Shown here: positions 1-8,246 of the stretch, one piece after another | How positions within the stretch are numbered: the stretch's first letter is position 1 | Layout of the letters: every line of letters begins with the position of its first letter | Source of the DNA: Sinorhizobium kostiense | Lineage (GTDB): Bacteria; Pseudomonadota; Alphaproteobacteria; Rhizobiales; Rhizobiaceae | Direction of reading: 5' to 3' | Length of the DNA stretch: 64,000 nt | Assembly: GCF_017874595.1 (NCBI RefSeq) | Contig: NZ_JAGILA010000001.1 | Location: 1,302,001 to 1,366,000, forward strand | Program-made: the position numbers and the translations under genes | Notes under the pieces: generated by a model | Database searches by the model: none | Told to the model about the DNA's origin: nothing | Seen by the model: the letters and a program-made list of their open reading frames with translations, nothing else

Positions 1-382
1 TCGTTTCCTGGTCGCCGACGTGATCGGCAGCAGCAATCAAGATCTTGTAGCTGGCTATCTCCATCTGCTCGAACGTGTAGCTCGCAAGCGTTCCCTTCAC
101 GACCTCGTCTCCGACGAAAAGGCCGCTCAGCCCCTGTCCAATGGCCACTATCTTGCCGGTTATGTCCTTGATGGAGGAAGTCCCGCCGTGCAAACGCTCA
201 AGGCACCGCTCGAGCATGTCAGCTTGGTCGCGGGTTTCCTGCAGGTGCTTGTCGATCTGGGCCTTCAGTTCCGGGTAATTTTCAAGGCGACTGGATTGGC
301 TGGTCAGCATGGTGATCGCCTGTTCCTCCATTGCATGGGCGTCTCGAAGCCAGGCCTGCAAATGTTCGGTCGCGGTACCCAT
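1..382 (-). CDS. DUF892 ferritin-like (YciE/YciF) protein, partial
   Basis: This frame is open from an ATG at 382 to the left edge of the window, giving 127 codons, so the C-terminus is missing. A good Shine-Dalgarno (AGGAGTG) precedes the ATG. The N-terminal helix contains DAHAMEEQA and a later helix contains FEQMEIASYK. These acidic helix patterns are typical of the DUF892/YciE-YciF four-helix ferritin-like family, which is induced by general stress in many bacteria; its biochemical role is unsettled. An exact EcfG-type promoter lies upstream at 413-437. The gene is divergent from the one at 548-871. Family call is fairly sure; function is not known. Confidence 0.8.
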   Translation of the reverse strand, partial: MGTATEHLQAWLRDAHAMEEQAITMLTSQSSRLENYPELKAQIDKHLQETRDQADMLERCLERLHGGTSSIKDITGKIVAIGQGLSGLFVGDEVVKGTLASYTFEQMEIASYKILIAAADHVGDQET

Positions 383-412
383 CGTTCACTCCTTTGCGAT
401 TTGTGGCCCTCC

Positions 413-437
413 AACCGTCGCCTCGGAAGATTGTTCC
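413..437 (-). promoter_or_regulatory. EcfG/RpoE2-type promoter
   Basis: Read on the minus strand this is GGAAC-N17-GTT, the -35/-10 pair recognised by alphaproteobacterial EcfG sigma factors. It sits 31 bp upstream of the DUF892 start codon. Confidence 0.75.
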
Positions 438-465
438 AGCGGAGCCCCGCCGCGTCGTCGGTTTC

Positions 466-490
466 GGAACAATTCCAGTTCCTGGAGATT
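466..490 (+). promoter_or_regulatory. possible EcfG-type promoter (weaker match)
   Basis: GGAAC-N18-TT, which fits the loose S. meliloti RpoE2 consensus although the -10 reads ATT rather than GTT. It lies about 58 bp upstream of the ATG at 548. Confidence 0.4.
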
Positions 491-547
491 GAAGGCAGGA
501 TGATGCGAGACGCCCGGCCATGGCAGCGGCGGAGGTCGAAAAGTCAA

Positions 548-871
548 ATGCAAGAAGTCCTGAAGGTATACCGGCTTACTCCCTTGGCCGAACCCGACGA
601 CCCGAATTGGCAAAACGCCAGTTATCAGGGTGAGGTCATGGTGATTGCCAGATCAAGCGGCGATGCGCGTGTGGTCGCGTCCGAGGCCGAGCTCGATTTC
701 ATGGAAATCGACGCAAAACCGGCGGAAGGCGTCACGACTGAAATGGCAAGCGCCTTCCGGAGCGACAAGCTCTACAGCGTGATCGAGGAGGGCCCCGCGC
801 CCACGGGCGCTGAGCGAGGCGTGATTGGCGGCTCGGTAAGCGTCGACAACATCATTTCAACGCAGGTTTGA
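548..871 (+). CDS. hypothetical protein, 107 aa
   Basis: I do not recognise the family. The ATG at 548 is chosen because a GGAGG ribosome-binding site lies about 10 bases before it. The same frame extends upstream to base 20, but that part overlaps the DUF892 gene on the other strand and looks non-coding. The product is soluble, without signal peptide or membrane segment, and acidic in its second half. A possible EcfG promoter at 466-490 and the divergent DUF892 gene suggest a stress-induced protein. Confidence is good that it is a gene; no function can be given. Confidence 0.65.
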   Translation: MQEVLKVYRLTPLAEPDDPNWQNASYQGEVMVIARSSGDARVVASEAELDFMEIDAKPAEGVTTEMASAFRSDKLYSVIEEGPAPTGAERGVIGGSVSVDNIISTQV

Positions 872-980
872 GCTGTAGTACCTCGCAGTCATCTGGCGTC
901 GCATGAGACGGCACGAACAATGGGTAGAGCGGTCGCGAAAGAGTGTGAGCGCAATCCCCTATAACCCTTCATCCTGCTGC

Positions 981-2960
981 TTAGAGACCGAACGGGAATG
1001 TGTCCGGCACGCCCTCTGCGGCATGTTCCGGGCCAAGCGGGATTATCGGCGTAGTCTCGTCGAACCAGACGAAGGCGTCGAACTGGTTGGGGAGCGAAGC
1101 ATAGGCGTAATGGCTGAGCCGTTCCGTCTCCGGCCTGTAGATCACGCCGATGAACCGTTCGAGCCTCGGCTCCTGAAGCCGCTCCGCGAGGACGGCATCG
1201 CGAGAGAAGTCGAGCAGGAAGCGCTCGATCCGGGTATCATGGAGAAGGCGCTCGTAGCTGTCTTCGAGGGAAGAACGGATCGTCTTCACCTCCATTTTGC
1301 CGCCCCAGTCGCTTGCCGCTGCAACCCTCCCGCCATGCGTGCCGAAGCCAATCAGAGCCGTCTCGCCGGGGTAGTTCTCCCGGCAGAGTTGACCAAGGTT
1401 CAACTCGTCGCGTGTTGTTCCCATGTCCGTCTGGCGCGCATCGCCGATATGTGAATTGTGCGCCCAGACGACCGCTTTCGCCCTAGGACCTCGTGCATCG
1501 AGCAAATGCCGCAGCGTCTCGAACATATGCGTGTCCCGCAAGTTCCAGGATTCGGCCCCGCCATAATACATGATCCGATAATACCGCTCCGCCGAGGCGA
1601 TCAGGCGGGCATTCTGCGCCGCATCGATAAGCTCGTCCCCTGCTTCGAGCCCCGCGTGCAATTGCTTCTCCAGCAATTCGCGGCACTGTTTCACGACCGC
1701 CCCCTCGCATTTGCGGAAACCTTCCGTCAGTGCCGCACGGCCGTAGGTCGAGGGCTCGTTCTGCCAAGGTGTGAGGCACCCGTAGCGCTCGCGCGCTATC
1801 GCCGCCGCTCGCGGATCCGTCTCCTCCAGATATTCCAGGACAGCGGCCATCGCCGCCCGCATGTTGTAGATATCGAGGCCATAGAACCCGGCGCGCCCGG
1901 GCTCTTCCGTTTTTTCACCATTGTGGCGGCGCAGCCACTCGACAAAATCCTTCACCTCCAGATTTCGCCACATCCACACAGGAAATCGTTCGAAGGCCGT
2001 GTGCCTAGGAGCGCTGGCCGGCCGGTGGCGAACATATCGGTCGATTACGGCCGCATCCGGCCAGTCGGCCTCGATGGCAACAATCGTGAATCCGTGCGCC
2101 TCGATCAGCCGGCGGGTAATCGCCGCGCGGGCACGATAGAATTCGGACGTGCCGTGACTGGCCTCGCCTAGCAGGACAATCCGCCGTTCGGCAAATCGAT
2201 CGAACAGGCGTCCAAAGGCGGGATCGTCGAAATCGGGCAGGGCCTCGGCAGCATCGGCGATCCTCTCGGAGAGCGAGTTTGCCGGCCTCGGCCCGACGCG
2301 CGATCCCGCCAGATCATCGCTCCAACCCTGCTCCCCGACAAGCGGAACGAACCTGACGCCGCCGAGGTCCTGCTCCTCGAAATCGGTGGCATTGACGCGC
2401 GTGATCTTCATGAGACGTTGCTCGTCGCGCGGGCCCACGGGCACCACCAGATGGCCGCCGATATCCAGTTGCTCCTTCAGCGCGTGCGGCACCTCCGGTC
2501 CGCCGGCCGCTACCAGGATCGCGTCGAACGGCCCTGCCTTCGGCCAGCCGGTGCTGCCGTCGCCGATGCGCACGTCGATATTGTCGTAACCGCCTTCGGC
2601 GAAACGCCTTTGAGCCGCTCCCGCCAACCCGGCGTGGCGCTCGATCGTATAGACGTGACCGGCGATCCGACTGAGAACGGCCGCGGCATAGCCGGAGCCG
2701 GTGCCGATTTCGAGAACGATGTCTCCCGGTCGGACCTCGGCGCGCTCGATCATCAGCGCGACGATGTAGGGTTGGGAGATGGTCTGGCCATGGCCAATCG
2801 AGAGTGCCGTGTCCTCGTAGGCGAATTCCTCGTATCCGGGCTCGACGAAGGTCTCGCGCCTGACGCTACGCATCGCCTCGAGAACGTCCGGATTCGTGAT
2901 CCCACGACGGGAGAGATGGGCCGCGATCATTCGCTCTCGGGCACGGGAATAGTCGATCAT
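981..2960 (-). CDS. protein-L-isoaspartate methyltransferase / erythromycin esterase-like fusion
   Basis: The 659-residue protein joins two domains. Residues about 1-220 are a protein-L-isoaspartate O-methyltransferase (SAM-binding motif LEIGTGSGYAAAVL), which repairs damaged aspartyl and asparaginyl residues. Residues about 240-650 belong to the erythromycin esterase/EreA-like family, with LLGEASHGTSEFY near the domain start and a VWAHNSHIGDAR segment carrying histidines typical of the family. The ATG at 2960 is preferred because the methyltransferase fold begins there; the frame is open for another 23 codons upstream. An exact EcfG promoter lies at 3024-3048. The substrate of the esterase-like half is unknown, and resistance to erythromycin should not be assumed. 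Confidence 0.88.
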   Translation of the reverse strand: MIDYSRARERMIAAHLSRRGITNPDVLEAMRSVRRETFVEPGYEEFAYEDTALSIGHGQTISQPYIVALMIERAEVRPGDIVLEIGTGSGYAAAVLSRIAGHVYTIERHAGLAGAAQRRFAEGGYDNIDVRIGDGSTGWPKAGPFDAILVAAGGPEVPHALKEQLDIGGHLVVPVGPRDEQRLMKITRVNATDFEEQDLGGVRFVPLVGEQGWSDDLAGSRVGPRPANSLSERIADAAEALPDFDDPAFGRLFDRFAERRIVLLGEASHGTSEFYRARAAITRRLIEAHGFTIVAIEADWPDAAVIDRYVRHRPASAPRHTAFERFPVWMWRNLEVKDFVEWLRRHNGEKTEEPGRAGFYGLDIYNMRAAMAAVLEYLEETDPRAAAIARERYGCLTPWQNEPSTYGRAALTEGFRKCEGAVVKQCRELLEKQLHAGLEAGDELIDAAQNARLIASAERYYRIMYYGGAESWNLRDTHMFETLRHLLDARGPRAKAVVWAHNSHIGDARQTDMGTTRDELNLGQLCRENYPGETALIGFGTHGGRVAAASDWGGKMEVKTIRSSLEDSYERLLHDTRIERFLLDFSRDAVLAERLQEPRLERFIGVIYRPETERLSHYAYASLPNQFDAFVWFDETTPIIPLGPEHAAEGVPDTFPFGL

Positions 2961-3023
2961 GAGGAGTACCCCACCGCCGTGCCGGACCCGCGTGGCTATG
3001 CTGCAACGCCCGGCACCGTGTGG

Positions 3024-3048
3024 AACCACGATCGGAATGCATTGTTCC
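3024..3048 (-). promoter_or_regulatory. EcfG/RpoE2-type promoter
   Basis: GGAAC-N17-GTT on the minus strand, 64 bp upstream of the start of the methyltransferase/esterase fusion at 2960. Confidence 0.75.
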
Positions 3049-3087
3049 CCGCTCTAGACGCGGGGAGTTGTGGCAGGCGTGACGCCA

Positions 3088-3945
3088 CTAAAGGATCGGC
3101 TTGCCGCCCGTAACGGCAATCGTTGCACCGGAGACGTAACTCGACATCGGATCGGCCAGCATGACGTAGGTGGACGCGAGTTCCACCGGCTGGCCTGGCC
3201 TTTTCATCGGGACCTGCTTGCCGAAATTCGTCACCGACTCCTCCGGAAGAGTCGAGGGGATCAGCGGTGTCCAGATCGGCCCCGGAGCCACGGCATTCGC
3301 CCGTATGCCCTTCTCCGCCAGCAACTGCGACAGCCCGGCGGTGAAATTCTGGATGGCGCCTTTCGTGGTTGCATAGGCAAGCAGCGTCGGGTTCGGGCTG
3401 TCGGCGTTGATCGAGGTGGTGTTGATGATCGAACTGCCCGGCTGCATATGAGGCACGGCTGCCTTCGTGAGGTAGAACATCGCATGGATGTTGACGCGGA
3501 AGGTCAGTTCCCATTCCTCTTCCGTTATCCCTTCGATGCTCTTGAACGAGGCCTGATGGGCCGCATTGTTGACGAGGATGTCGATGCCGCCGAGCTCGCG
3601 GATCGCGGTTTCGACGATGTGTCGGCAATGTGCGGCGGTCTGGATGTCGCCCGCGACGAGCACCGCCTTGCGGCCTGCCTCTTCCACGAGCGCCTGTGTC
3701 GCCTTGGCATCCTCGTGCTCGTCGAGATAAGCGATGAGAACGTCGGCCCCCTCGCGCGCATAGGCTATTGCGACAGCACGCCCTATGCCGCTGTCGCCGC
3801 CGGTGATGATGGCCTTCTTGCCCGCGAGCCGGCCTGATCCCTTGTATGTGTTTTCCCCGTGGTCCGGAAGCGGTTTCATCCGGTCCGTGGCGCCCGGCAT
3901 CGGTTGGCTCTGGCGTTCAAAGGGAGGGCTGGGAAATTTCTCCAT
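3088..3945 (-). CDS. SDR family oxidoreductase (YghA-like)
   Basis: This 285-aa short-chain dehydrogenase has an N-terminal extension of about 40 residues rich in proline (PMPGATDRMKPLPDHGE) before the NAD(P)-binding motif GGDSGIGR. The NNAA motif follows, then the catalytic Ser and the YATTK motif. The extension and overall pattern match the YghA/general-stress class of SDRs common in rhizobia. The substrate is unknown. The start ATG at 3945 follows a GAGG-type ribosome-binding site. An exact EcfG promoter at 4015-4039 lies back-to-back with a second one (4045-4069) driving the gene at 4102. Confidence 0.88.
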   Translation of the reverse strand: MEKFPSPPFERQSQPMPGATDRMKPLPDHGENTYKGSGRLAGKKAIITGGDSGIGRAVAIAYAREGADVLIAYLDEHEDAKATQALVEEAGRKAVLVAGDIQTAAHCRHIVETAIRELGGIDILVNNAAHQASFKSIEGITEEEWELTFRVNIHAMFYLTKAAVPHMQPGSSIINTTSINADSPNPTLLAYATTKGAIQNFTAGLSQLLAEKGIRANAVAPGPIWTPLIPSTLPEESVTNFGKQVPMKRPGQPVELASTYVMLADPMSSYVSGATIAVTGGKPIL

Positions 3946-4014
3946 CTCGAGGCTCCTTCGTGGATTAAGGCAAACTGTTAGCGCGTGCTTGCATCAACGA
4001 CGGTCGCGGGGCCT

Positions 4015-4039
4015 AACTCAGGCCCTCCTCCTTTGTTCC
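4015..4039 (-). promoter_or_regulatory. EcfG/RpoE2-type promoter
   Basis: GGAAC-N17-GTT on the minus strand, 70 bp upstream of the SDR start at 3945. Only 5 bp separate it from the divergent promoter at 4045-4069. Confidence 0.75.
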
Positions 4040-4044
4040 GGAAT

Positions 4045-4069
4045 GGAACTTCGCCTGTGTGCTGGCGTT
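4045..4069 (+). promoter_or_regulatory. EcfG/RpoE2-type promoter
   Basis: GGAAC-N17-GTT with the preferred C before GTT, 32 bp upstream of the ATG at 4102. Confidence 0.78.
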
Positions 4070-4101
4070 GACCGCAAGAGACCCCGCCAATGGAGAGCGA
4101 C

Positions 4102-4338
4102 ATGACCAAGCGCGAAGAGAAATCGAAGGGCGCGACGAAAGCCATCCCGATGGGCGATCGTGTCGAGAAGGATAGTGACCTGCACCCCGGGTCCGGCGAG
4201 CCCCCACTCGAGCCCGACGAAATCATGAGGCGACGGGCCGCCCGTGAAGCGACCCGCCTGAAGAGGGACGAGTATCTGGTCGAAACGGACCTGGAAGACG
4301 CCGACGAGCGTTTCCCCTTAGCGAACATGAAAGATTAA
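4102..4338 (+). CDS. small hypothetical protein, 78 aa
   Basis: A short, very charged protein (many Lys, Arg, Glu and Asp) with no membrane segment and probably little fixed structure. The ATG at 4102 has GGAGAG at ideal distance; an in-frame ATG at 4090 overlaps that ribosome-binding site and is less likely. An exact EcfG promoter lies directly upstream, and another small gene follows 23 bp downstream, probably in the same transcript. I do not recognise a named family. The promoter and charge suggest a stress-protective small protein, which is inference only. Confidence 0.65.
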   Translation: MTKREEKSKGATKAIPMGDRVEKDSDLHPGSGEPPLEPDEIMRRRAAREATRLKRDEYLVETDLEDADERFPLANMKD

Positions 4339-4361
4339 CAATCGAATCCGGGAGATGAATC

Positions 4362-4556
4362 ATGAAGACGCCAAAGCCGGGACCGCCTGGCACCACGGAA
4401 CAGTCGCCGAGGTGGGAGGGTCCGGAGGAGACGCGGCCAAGAGGATACCTGCCCGCGAAAGACGACCCCAAGCGTGACAGGGACGCGGTCGGGGAAAACC
4501 TGAAAGATCCCCATCGCGGCAAGCTATCCGATGCCTTGAAACAGAAAGGCGAATAG
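4362..4556 (+). CDS. small hypothetical protein, 64 aa
   Basis: A hydrophilic, proline- and charge-rich 64-residue product without membrane segment. GGGAG lies at normal distance before the ATG. It follows the 78-aa gene by 23 bp and probably shares its EcfG promoter. A strong inverted repeat at 4572-4607 closes the unit. No family recognised; it resembles other intrinsically disordered small stress proteins of rhizobia in composition only. Confidence 0.6.
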   Translation: MKTPKPGPPGTTEQSPRWEGPEETRPRGYLPAKDDPKRDRDAVGENLKDPHRGKLSDALKQKGE

Positions 4557-4571
4557 CAAGGGGGGCGCCAC

Positions 4572-4607
4572 GCCCGACCGGCGCAAGCGGCGGATCGCGC
4601 CGGTCGG
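4572..4607 (+). terminator. strong inverted repeat, probable terminator
   Basis: A perfect 12-bp stem (CCCGACCGGCGC / GCGCCGGTCGGG) with a 12-nt loop starts 16 bp after the stop codon at 4556. No T-run follows, so it may be a weak or Rho-assisted terminator or an RNA-stabilising hairpin. Confidence 0.55.
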
Positions 4608-4658
4608 GGACTCACTCCAACAAATCGCAATCGTGGTGGGCGAAATCGCCTGCAAACT

Positions 4659-4683
4659 GGAACCGAGCGCCGGATCCGGGGTT
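4659..4683 (+). promoter_or_regulatory. EcfG/RpoE2-type promoter
   Basis: GGAAC-N17-GTT, 39 bp upstream of the BON-domain gene start at 4723. Confidence 0.75.
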
Positions 4684-4722
4684 TGGCGATGGATTCGATC
4701 AACAACGAAAGGGAGTAGAAAA

Positions 4723-5475
4723 ATGGCCAGCAGAAAAGAATGGTGGAGCAGCGATCCCGCTCGACGCTACGGCACATCCGGCAGGGACTGGTATGGCGCC
4801 GATGAGCGGAGGCGCAGAAGCCGCCGTTTCGGTGGATACAGCGATCCGTGGGGGGCCGACGACGAAAATTCGGAATATTTCCCGGATGCGGAAACTGGAC
4901 GCGCCGGTGCCTATCGTCGGATGGGAGAAGAGTATGATTGGTCGGACCGGGAGCGCGCGTTCCGCGACTATCATGGGCCGGGCTACGGATACCGTAGCGG
5001 AACCTATCCGCGAGCCTATCCGGGGTATGGCTATGTGTCGCGCTCCTATCGCGACTACGATCGGGATGACGACCGAGATTACGACCGGGATTACGAGGAG
5101 CGTGGTTTCTTCGAGCGCGCCGGTGACGAGATCGCGTCCTGGTTCGGAGACGAGGACGCCGAGCGCAGGCGCAGGATGGATGAATACCGCGGCCGCGGAC
5201 CGAAGGGATACACCCGTTCCGATAGCCGAATTCAGGAAGACGTGAGCGACCGCCTGAGCGACGACGGAGCACTTGACGCGTCCGACATCGAAGTTTCGGT
5301 GCGGGGAGGCGAGGTGACGCTTAGCGGCTTCGTCGACTCGAAATGGGCGAAACGTCGGGCCGAGGATTGCGCCGAGGACGTGTCCGGCGTCACCAACGTG
5401 CAGAATAACATCCGCGTCCGCGGTGCTGAGACCTCGGCGGCGTGGACAAGCGGCGAAAGCGGCCGCAACACCTAG
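4723..5475 (+). CDS. BON domain-containing protein
   Basis: The 250-aa protein has a long, low-complexity N-terminal half rich in Arg, Tyr, Asp and Gly (for example repeated RDYDRD units near residues 110-125). A conserved SWFGDEDAERRRRMDE segment follows, then a C-terminal BON domain at about residues 170-240 ending in SGVTNVQNNIRVRG. BON domains bind phospholipid or other envelope components and occur in osmotic-shock proteins such as OsmY. No signal peptide is visible. The ATG at 4723 follows AAGGGAG; the frame stays open upstream to 4633 but without supporting signals. The gene ends 4 bp inside the convergent topoisomerase gene. Confidence 0.82.
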   Translation: MASRKEWWSSDPARRYGTSGRDWYGADERRRRSRRFGGYSDPWGADDENSEYFPDAETGRAGAYRRMGEEYDWSDRERAFRDYHGPGYGYRSGTYPRAYPGYGYVSRSYRDYDRDDDRDYDRDYEERGFFERAGDEIASWFGDEDAERRRRMDEYRGRGPKGYTRSDSRIQEDVSDRLSDDGALDASDIEVSVRGGEVTLSGFVDSKWAKRRAEDCAEDVSGVTNVQNNIRVRGAETSAAWTSGESGRNT

Positions 5476-6647
5476 GACGTTGCGCGTAGAGTGCTTACTG
5501 CCCCAGCAAGCGGGCCCTCAAAGCCGGGGCCCGCCTTGGCCTTAGACTTGGGCTCGGCACGCGACAGAAAATCAAGCATCCGCGCCTCATCCGCACGCAA
5601 TTCCGGCTTTGCCCGGCCGGGCCTCCGCAATTGCTTGGCCGCGACCGTGGATCCCTTATCGGCGAGCGCAATGATCTGCGGGTGGATATAGCTCTTGCGG
5701 CAAATCGCCGGCGTATTGCAGAGCGCCGTGGCCGACGCCTCGGCCATCGCCTTCACTGTTGGGCATTGCTCCGCTTCCAGTGCCGCCCGCGCTGCCACAA
5801 AGGCAGCAACGCTTCCCGCCCAGGTGCGGAATGTTTTTGCGGAGACAGGGAGGCCCGCGATTTGCGAGAGGTAGCGGTTGAGGCGGCCCGAATCGACCGA
5901 CCGCAGCGCGCCGGTCTCGTCCTTCCACACGAACAGCTGGCGCCCCGGCAAGTCGGCGATTTCCTCGAGCAGCCGCTGAAGCTTCGGGCGGCGCAGCTGC
6001 CGCCGGACTCGCTTGCCGCCTTTTGCCGTGAAGCGCAGTTCAATGCCATCATCCGCCAGCCTGACGTGCCGCTTCAACAGGGTCGTCGCACCGTAGGTGC
6101 TGTTTTCCTGGACGTATTCGCGGTTCCCCGGGCGAAGATGCGCCTCGTCGAGGAGCGCCACCATCGCGGCAAGCACTGTCTGGACGCTTTCCCGCTTGCC
6201 GTCCATGTGGCGCCGGATCGTGCGCCTGATCCTGGGCAGCGCCTTGCCGAACGGCACCAATTGAGCGAATTTATCAGCACTCCTGAGCGCTTGCCATGCT
6301 TGATGGTAGCGATATTGCTTCCGCCCGCGCGCGTCGTATCCCGTCGCTTGCAGGTAGCCCCTCTCATCCATGCAGATCCAGACCTTCTTATAGGCGGGAG
6401 GGATGCCCAGGGAAGCGATACGGGCTTTCACCGCCGGATCGATAATCGTCGACCCGTCCGGCATTTTATAAACGAAACCTTTGCCGCAGCGTCGCCGCGT
6501 GATTCCCGGTTCGCAGTCGCTGACATAAACGAGATCTTCCGCCGAAATCTCCTGCTTGACGGCGAGCGACTGCCGGCTGCTTTCACCTAGCGGTCCGGCT
6601 CGGCCTCTTGCGCTGATCTCGCGCTTTTCACTGAGGTGCAACTGCAT
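5472..6647 (-). CDS. DNA topoisomerase IB
   Basis: The 391-aa protein matches bacterial poxvirus-like type IB topoisomerases, which relax supercoils by nicking one strand through a 3'-phosphotyrosine. The N-terminal domain carries GITRRRCGKGFVY and SLGIPPAYKKVWIC. The catalytic domain has TYGATTLLKRHV, the SAKTFRTWAGS arginine motif, and the nucleophilic tyrosine in CRKSYIHP. The ATG at 6647 was chosen because the frame upstream of it is not family-like. The minus-strand reading of a palindromic EcfG promoter at 6766-6792 lies about 120 bp upstream, so the enzyme is probably a stress-induced second topoisomerase. Confidence 0.9.
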   Translation of the reverse strand: MQLHLSEKREISARGRAGPLGESSRQSLAVKQEISAEDLVYVSDCEPGITRRRCGKGFVYKMPDGSTIIDPAVKARIASLGIPPAYKKVWICMDERGYLQATGYDARGRKQYRYHQAWQALRSADKFAQLVPFGKALPRIRRTIRRHMDGKRESVQTVLAAMVALLDEAHLRPGNREYVQENSTYGATTLLKRHVRLADDGIELRFTAKGGKRVRRQLRRPKLQRLLEEIADLPGRQLFVWKDETGALRSVDSGRLNRYLSQIAGLPVSAKTFRTWAGSVAAFVAARAALEAEQCPTVKAMAEASATALCNTPAICRKSYIHPQIIALADKGSTVAAKQLRRPGRAKPELRADEARMLDFLSRAEPKSKAKAGPGFEGPLAGAVSTLRATS

Positions 6648-6765
6648 TTGGCTCTGTCTCTTCTTGCTGGAGCTGCCGAATGGGAGGTAACGCAATGCTG
6701 CCTTGGTAAGGTCCCTCGACGGGTTTGAATTCGAATACCGACCTGCAACGCAACCGACCGTGCCG

Positions 6766-6792
6766 GGAACATATTCCACCGCGGGAGGTTCC
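6766..6792. promoter_or_regulatory. bidirectional palindromic EcfG-type promoter
   Basis: GGAAC-N17-GTTCC. Read rightward it gives GGAAC-N17-GTT for the SDR at 6824. Read leftward the same bases give GGAAC-N17-GTT for topoisomerase IB at 6647. The -35 of one promoter overlaps the -10 of the other. Confidence 0.75.
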
Positions 6793-6823
6793 AACCGCAC
6801 TCATCGGCAGACGGGAGACAACC

Positions 6824-7795
6824 ATGCGCAAAGCTCTGAAAGACGCTGTGGTGGTGATCACCGGCGCCTCGTCCGGCGTCGGGCAGGCGACCGCGGAGGA
6901 ATTTGCCAAGCAGGGCTCACGGCTGGTGCTGGCTGCGCGCGATGCGGCGGCGTTGCAGAGTGTTGCGAAGACCTGTCGCGAGCTCGGAGCAGAGGTTCTG
7001 GTCGCTCCGACCGACGTGACGAATGCGGATGCCGTGAAGAACCTGGCAAAGAAGGCAATGAGCTTCGGCAAGATAGACGTCTGGTTCAGCAACGTTGGCG
7101 TCGGGGCCGTCGGGCGCTTCGAGGAGACCCCGATCGAAGCGCATGACCGTGTCCTCAGCACGAACCTGATCGGCCATTTCCATGATGCGCACGCTGCTAT
7201 TCCGATTTTCCTCAAGCAGCGCCACGGCACCTTCATCAACATGATCTCCCTCGGCGGATTCGCCTCCACACCTTTCGCGGCCGCCTACAGCGCAAGCAAG
7301 TTCGGGTTACGGGGCTTTTCCGAAGCGCTGCGCGCGGAGCTTGCCGACGAACCCGATATCCATGTCTGCGATGTCTATCCGACCTTCCTCGACACGCCGG
7401 GCGTGGCCCACGGCGCGAACTATACGGGCCGCAGGCTCAGCGTGCCTCCTCTCGTCTATGATGCACGCCGCGTCGCTCGCGCCGTCGTTCGCCTGGCGCA
7501 GAATCCACGTCCTTCGATGACCCTCGGCGTGATGGCCGATCTGGCTCGCGTTGCGCATCTTCTGGCGCCGAATACCACAGCACGTCTCCTCGCCCGCCTC
7601 ACCACACGCTATCTCAAGCAAGCGCCGCGCGTAGAAAAGAGCCACGGCAACCTGTTCCGGCCGCCTGCCATCGCTGGCGGCGTAGAGGGTGGCTGGCGTT
7701 CACGGAGACGGATACCCACTGCCGCCCTGGCAACAGCTGCCGTCGCCGGGCTGGCGCTTGCCTTGGTGATCACCACCAGAATGCGCCGGCGCTAA
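6824..7795 (+). CDS. SDR family oxidoreductase with C-terminal membrane anchor
   Basis: The 323-aa short-chain dehydrogenase has the nucleotide-binding motif TGASSGVGQ near its N-terminus and YSASK as the catalytic Tyr/Lys pair. The family-typical N-N-A-G is replaced by FSNVGVG. The last 40 residues add a basic patch and one hydrophobic segment (about residues 297-317, ALATAAVAGLALALVITT) ending in RMRRR, which suggests anchoring to the inner membrane by a C-terminal tail. The ATG at 6824 follows GGGAG. The EcfG promoter palindrome lies 32 bp upstream, shared with the divergent topoisomerase. Substrate unknown. Confidence 0.87.
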   Translation: MRKALKDAVVVITGASSGVGQATAEEFAKQGSRLVLAARDAAALQSVAKTCRELGAEVLVAPTDVTNADAVKNLAKKAMSFGKIDVWFSNVGVGAVGRFEETPIEAHDRVLSTNLIGHFHDAHAAIPIFLKQRHGTFINMISLGGFASTPFAAAYSASKFGLRGFSEALRAELADEPDIHVCDVYPTFLDTPGVAHGANYTGRRLSVPPLVYDARRVARAVVRLAQNPRPSMTLGVMADLARVAHLLAPNTTARLLARLTTRYLKQAPRVEKSHGNLFRPPAIAGGVEGGWRSRRRIPTAALATAAVAGLALALVITTRMRRR

Positions 7796-7844
7796 CGGCT
7801 TAGCCCGCAGGTCAGTCAGTAACTTGAGTGGGCTGCCGCCGCGA

Positions 7845-8084
7845 TCAATGCAGCGTCTTCGACTTCGAGGGAGTGATTGGAGCGGGCGCGACGTTGTGAG
7901 TGCCGGTTGCCACGACATATTGTTCGACCAATTCCATCAGCGCCAACGCGATTTCTTCCCAAGACCACCCGGCGCCTTCGGCCGCTCGCGTCAAGGCGTC
8001 GAACTCGTCATTCAGCGCGCGTTCGCACTCGCGCTGCCGGTCGCCACTGTGTTCACAAATAGCTGTCAGAACAAGCTTGGTCAT
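7845..8084 (-). CDS. small hypothetical protein, 79 aa
   Basis: The product begins MTKLVLTAICEH and contains GAGWSWEEIALALMELVEQY, a short helical segment resembling one in the 73-aa protein at 59801-60022 (SAGWSADEALEAIDEL). No membrane segment is predicted. GGAGG stands 6 bp before the ATG. An exact EcfG promoter at 8105-8129 would start the transcript about 14 bases ahead of the start codon, a short leader that still contains the ribosome-binding site. The family is unnamed to me, but gene status is well supported. Confidence 0.7.
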   Translation of the reverse strand: MTKLVLTAICEHSGDRQRECERALNDEFDALTRAAEGAGWSWEEIALALMELVEQYVVATGTHNVAPAPITPSKSKTLH

Positions 8085-8104
8085 GTTGCCTCCGTTGAGA
8101 AAGC

Positions 8105-8129
8105 AACTCCTTAAACGCGCTAAGGTTCC
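8105..8129 (-). promoter_or_regulatory. EcfG/RpoE2-type promoter
   Basis: GGAAC-N17-GTT on the minus strand, 21 bp upstream of the 79-aa gene. Confidence 0.75.
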
Positions 8130-8246
8130 GGCGAAACGTCGCCAATAACGCGGTGACTATACTTTGATGCAGAAGCAGTTGCAGCGGCTGCCGCAACGCA
8201 AAGACACCCGCGGCGGGAGGCCGTTGTGCCGGAAGAAATTCGCGAA

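Noticed and set aside
20-547. Upstream part of the long plus-strand frame that ends at 871
   Set aside because: It overlaps the well-supported DUF892 gene on the other strand, and the ribosome-binding site and promoter favour a start at 548.
903-3113. Several long plus-strand frames over the methyltransferase/esterase gene
   Set aside because: Antisense shadows of a clearly homologous gene; translations are low-complexity Arg/Pro-rich with no motifs.
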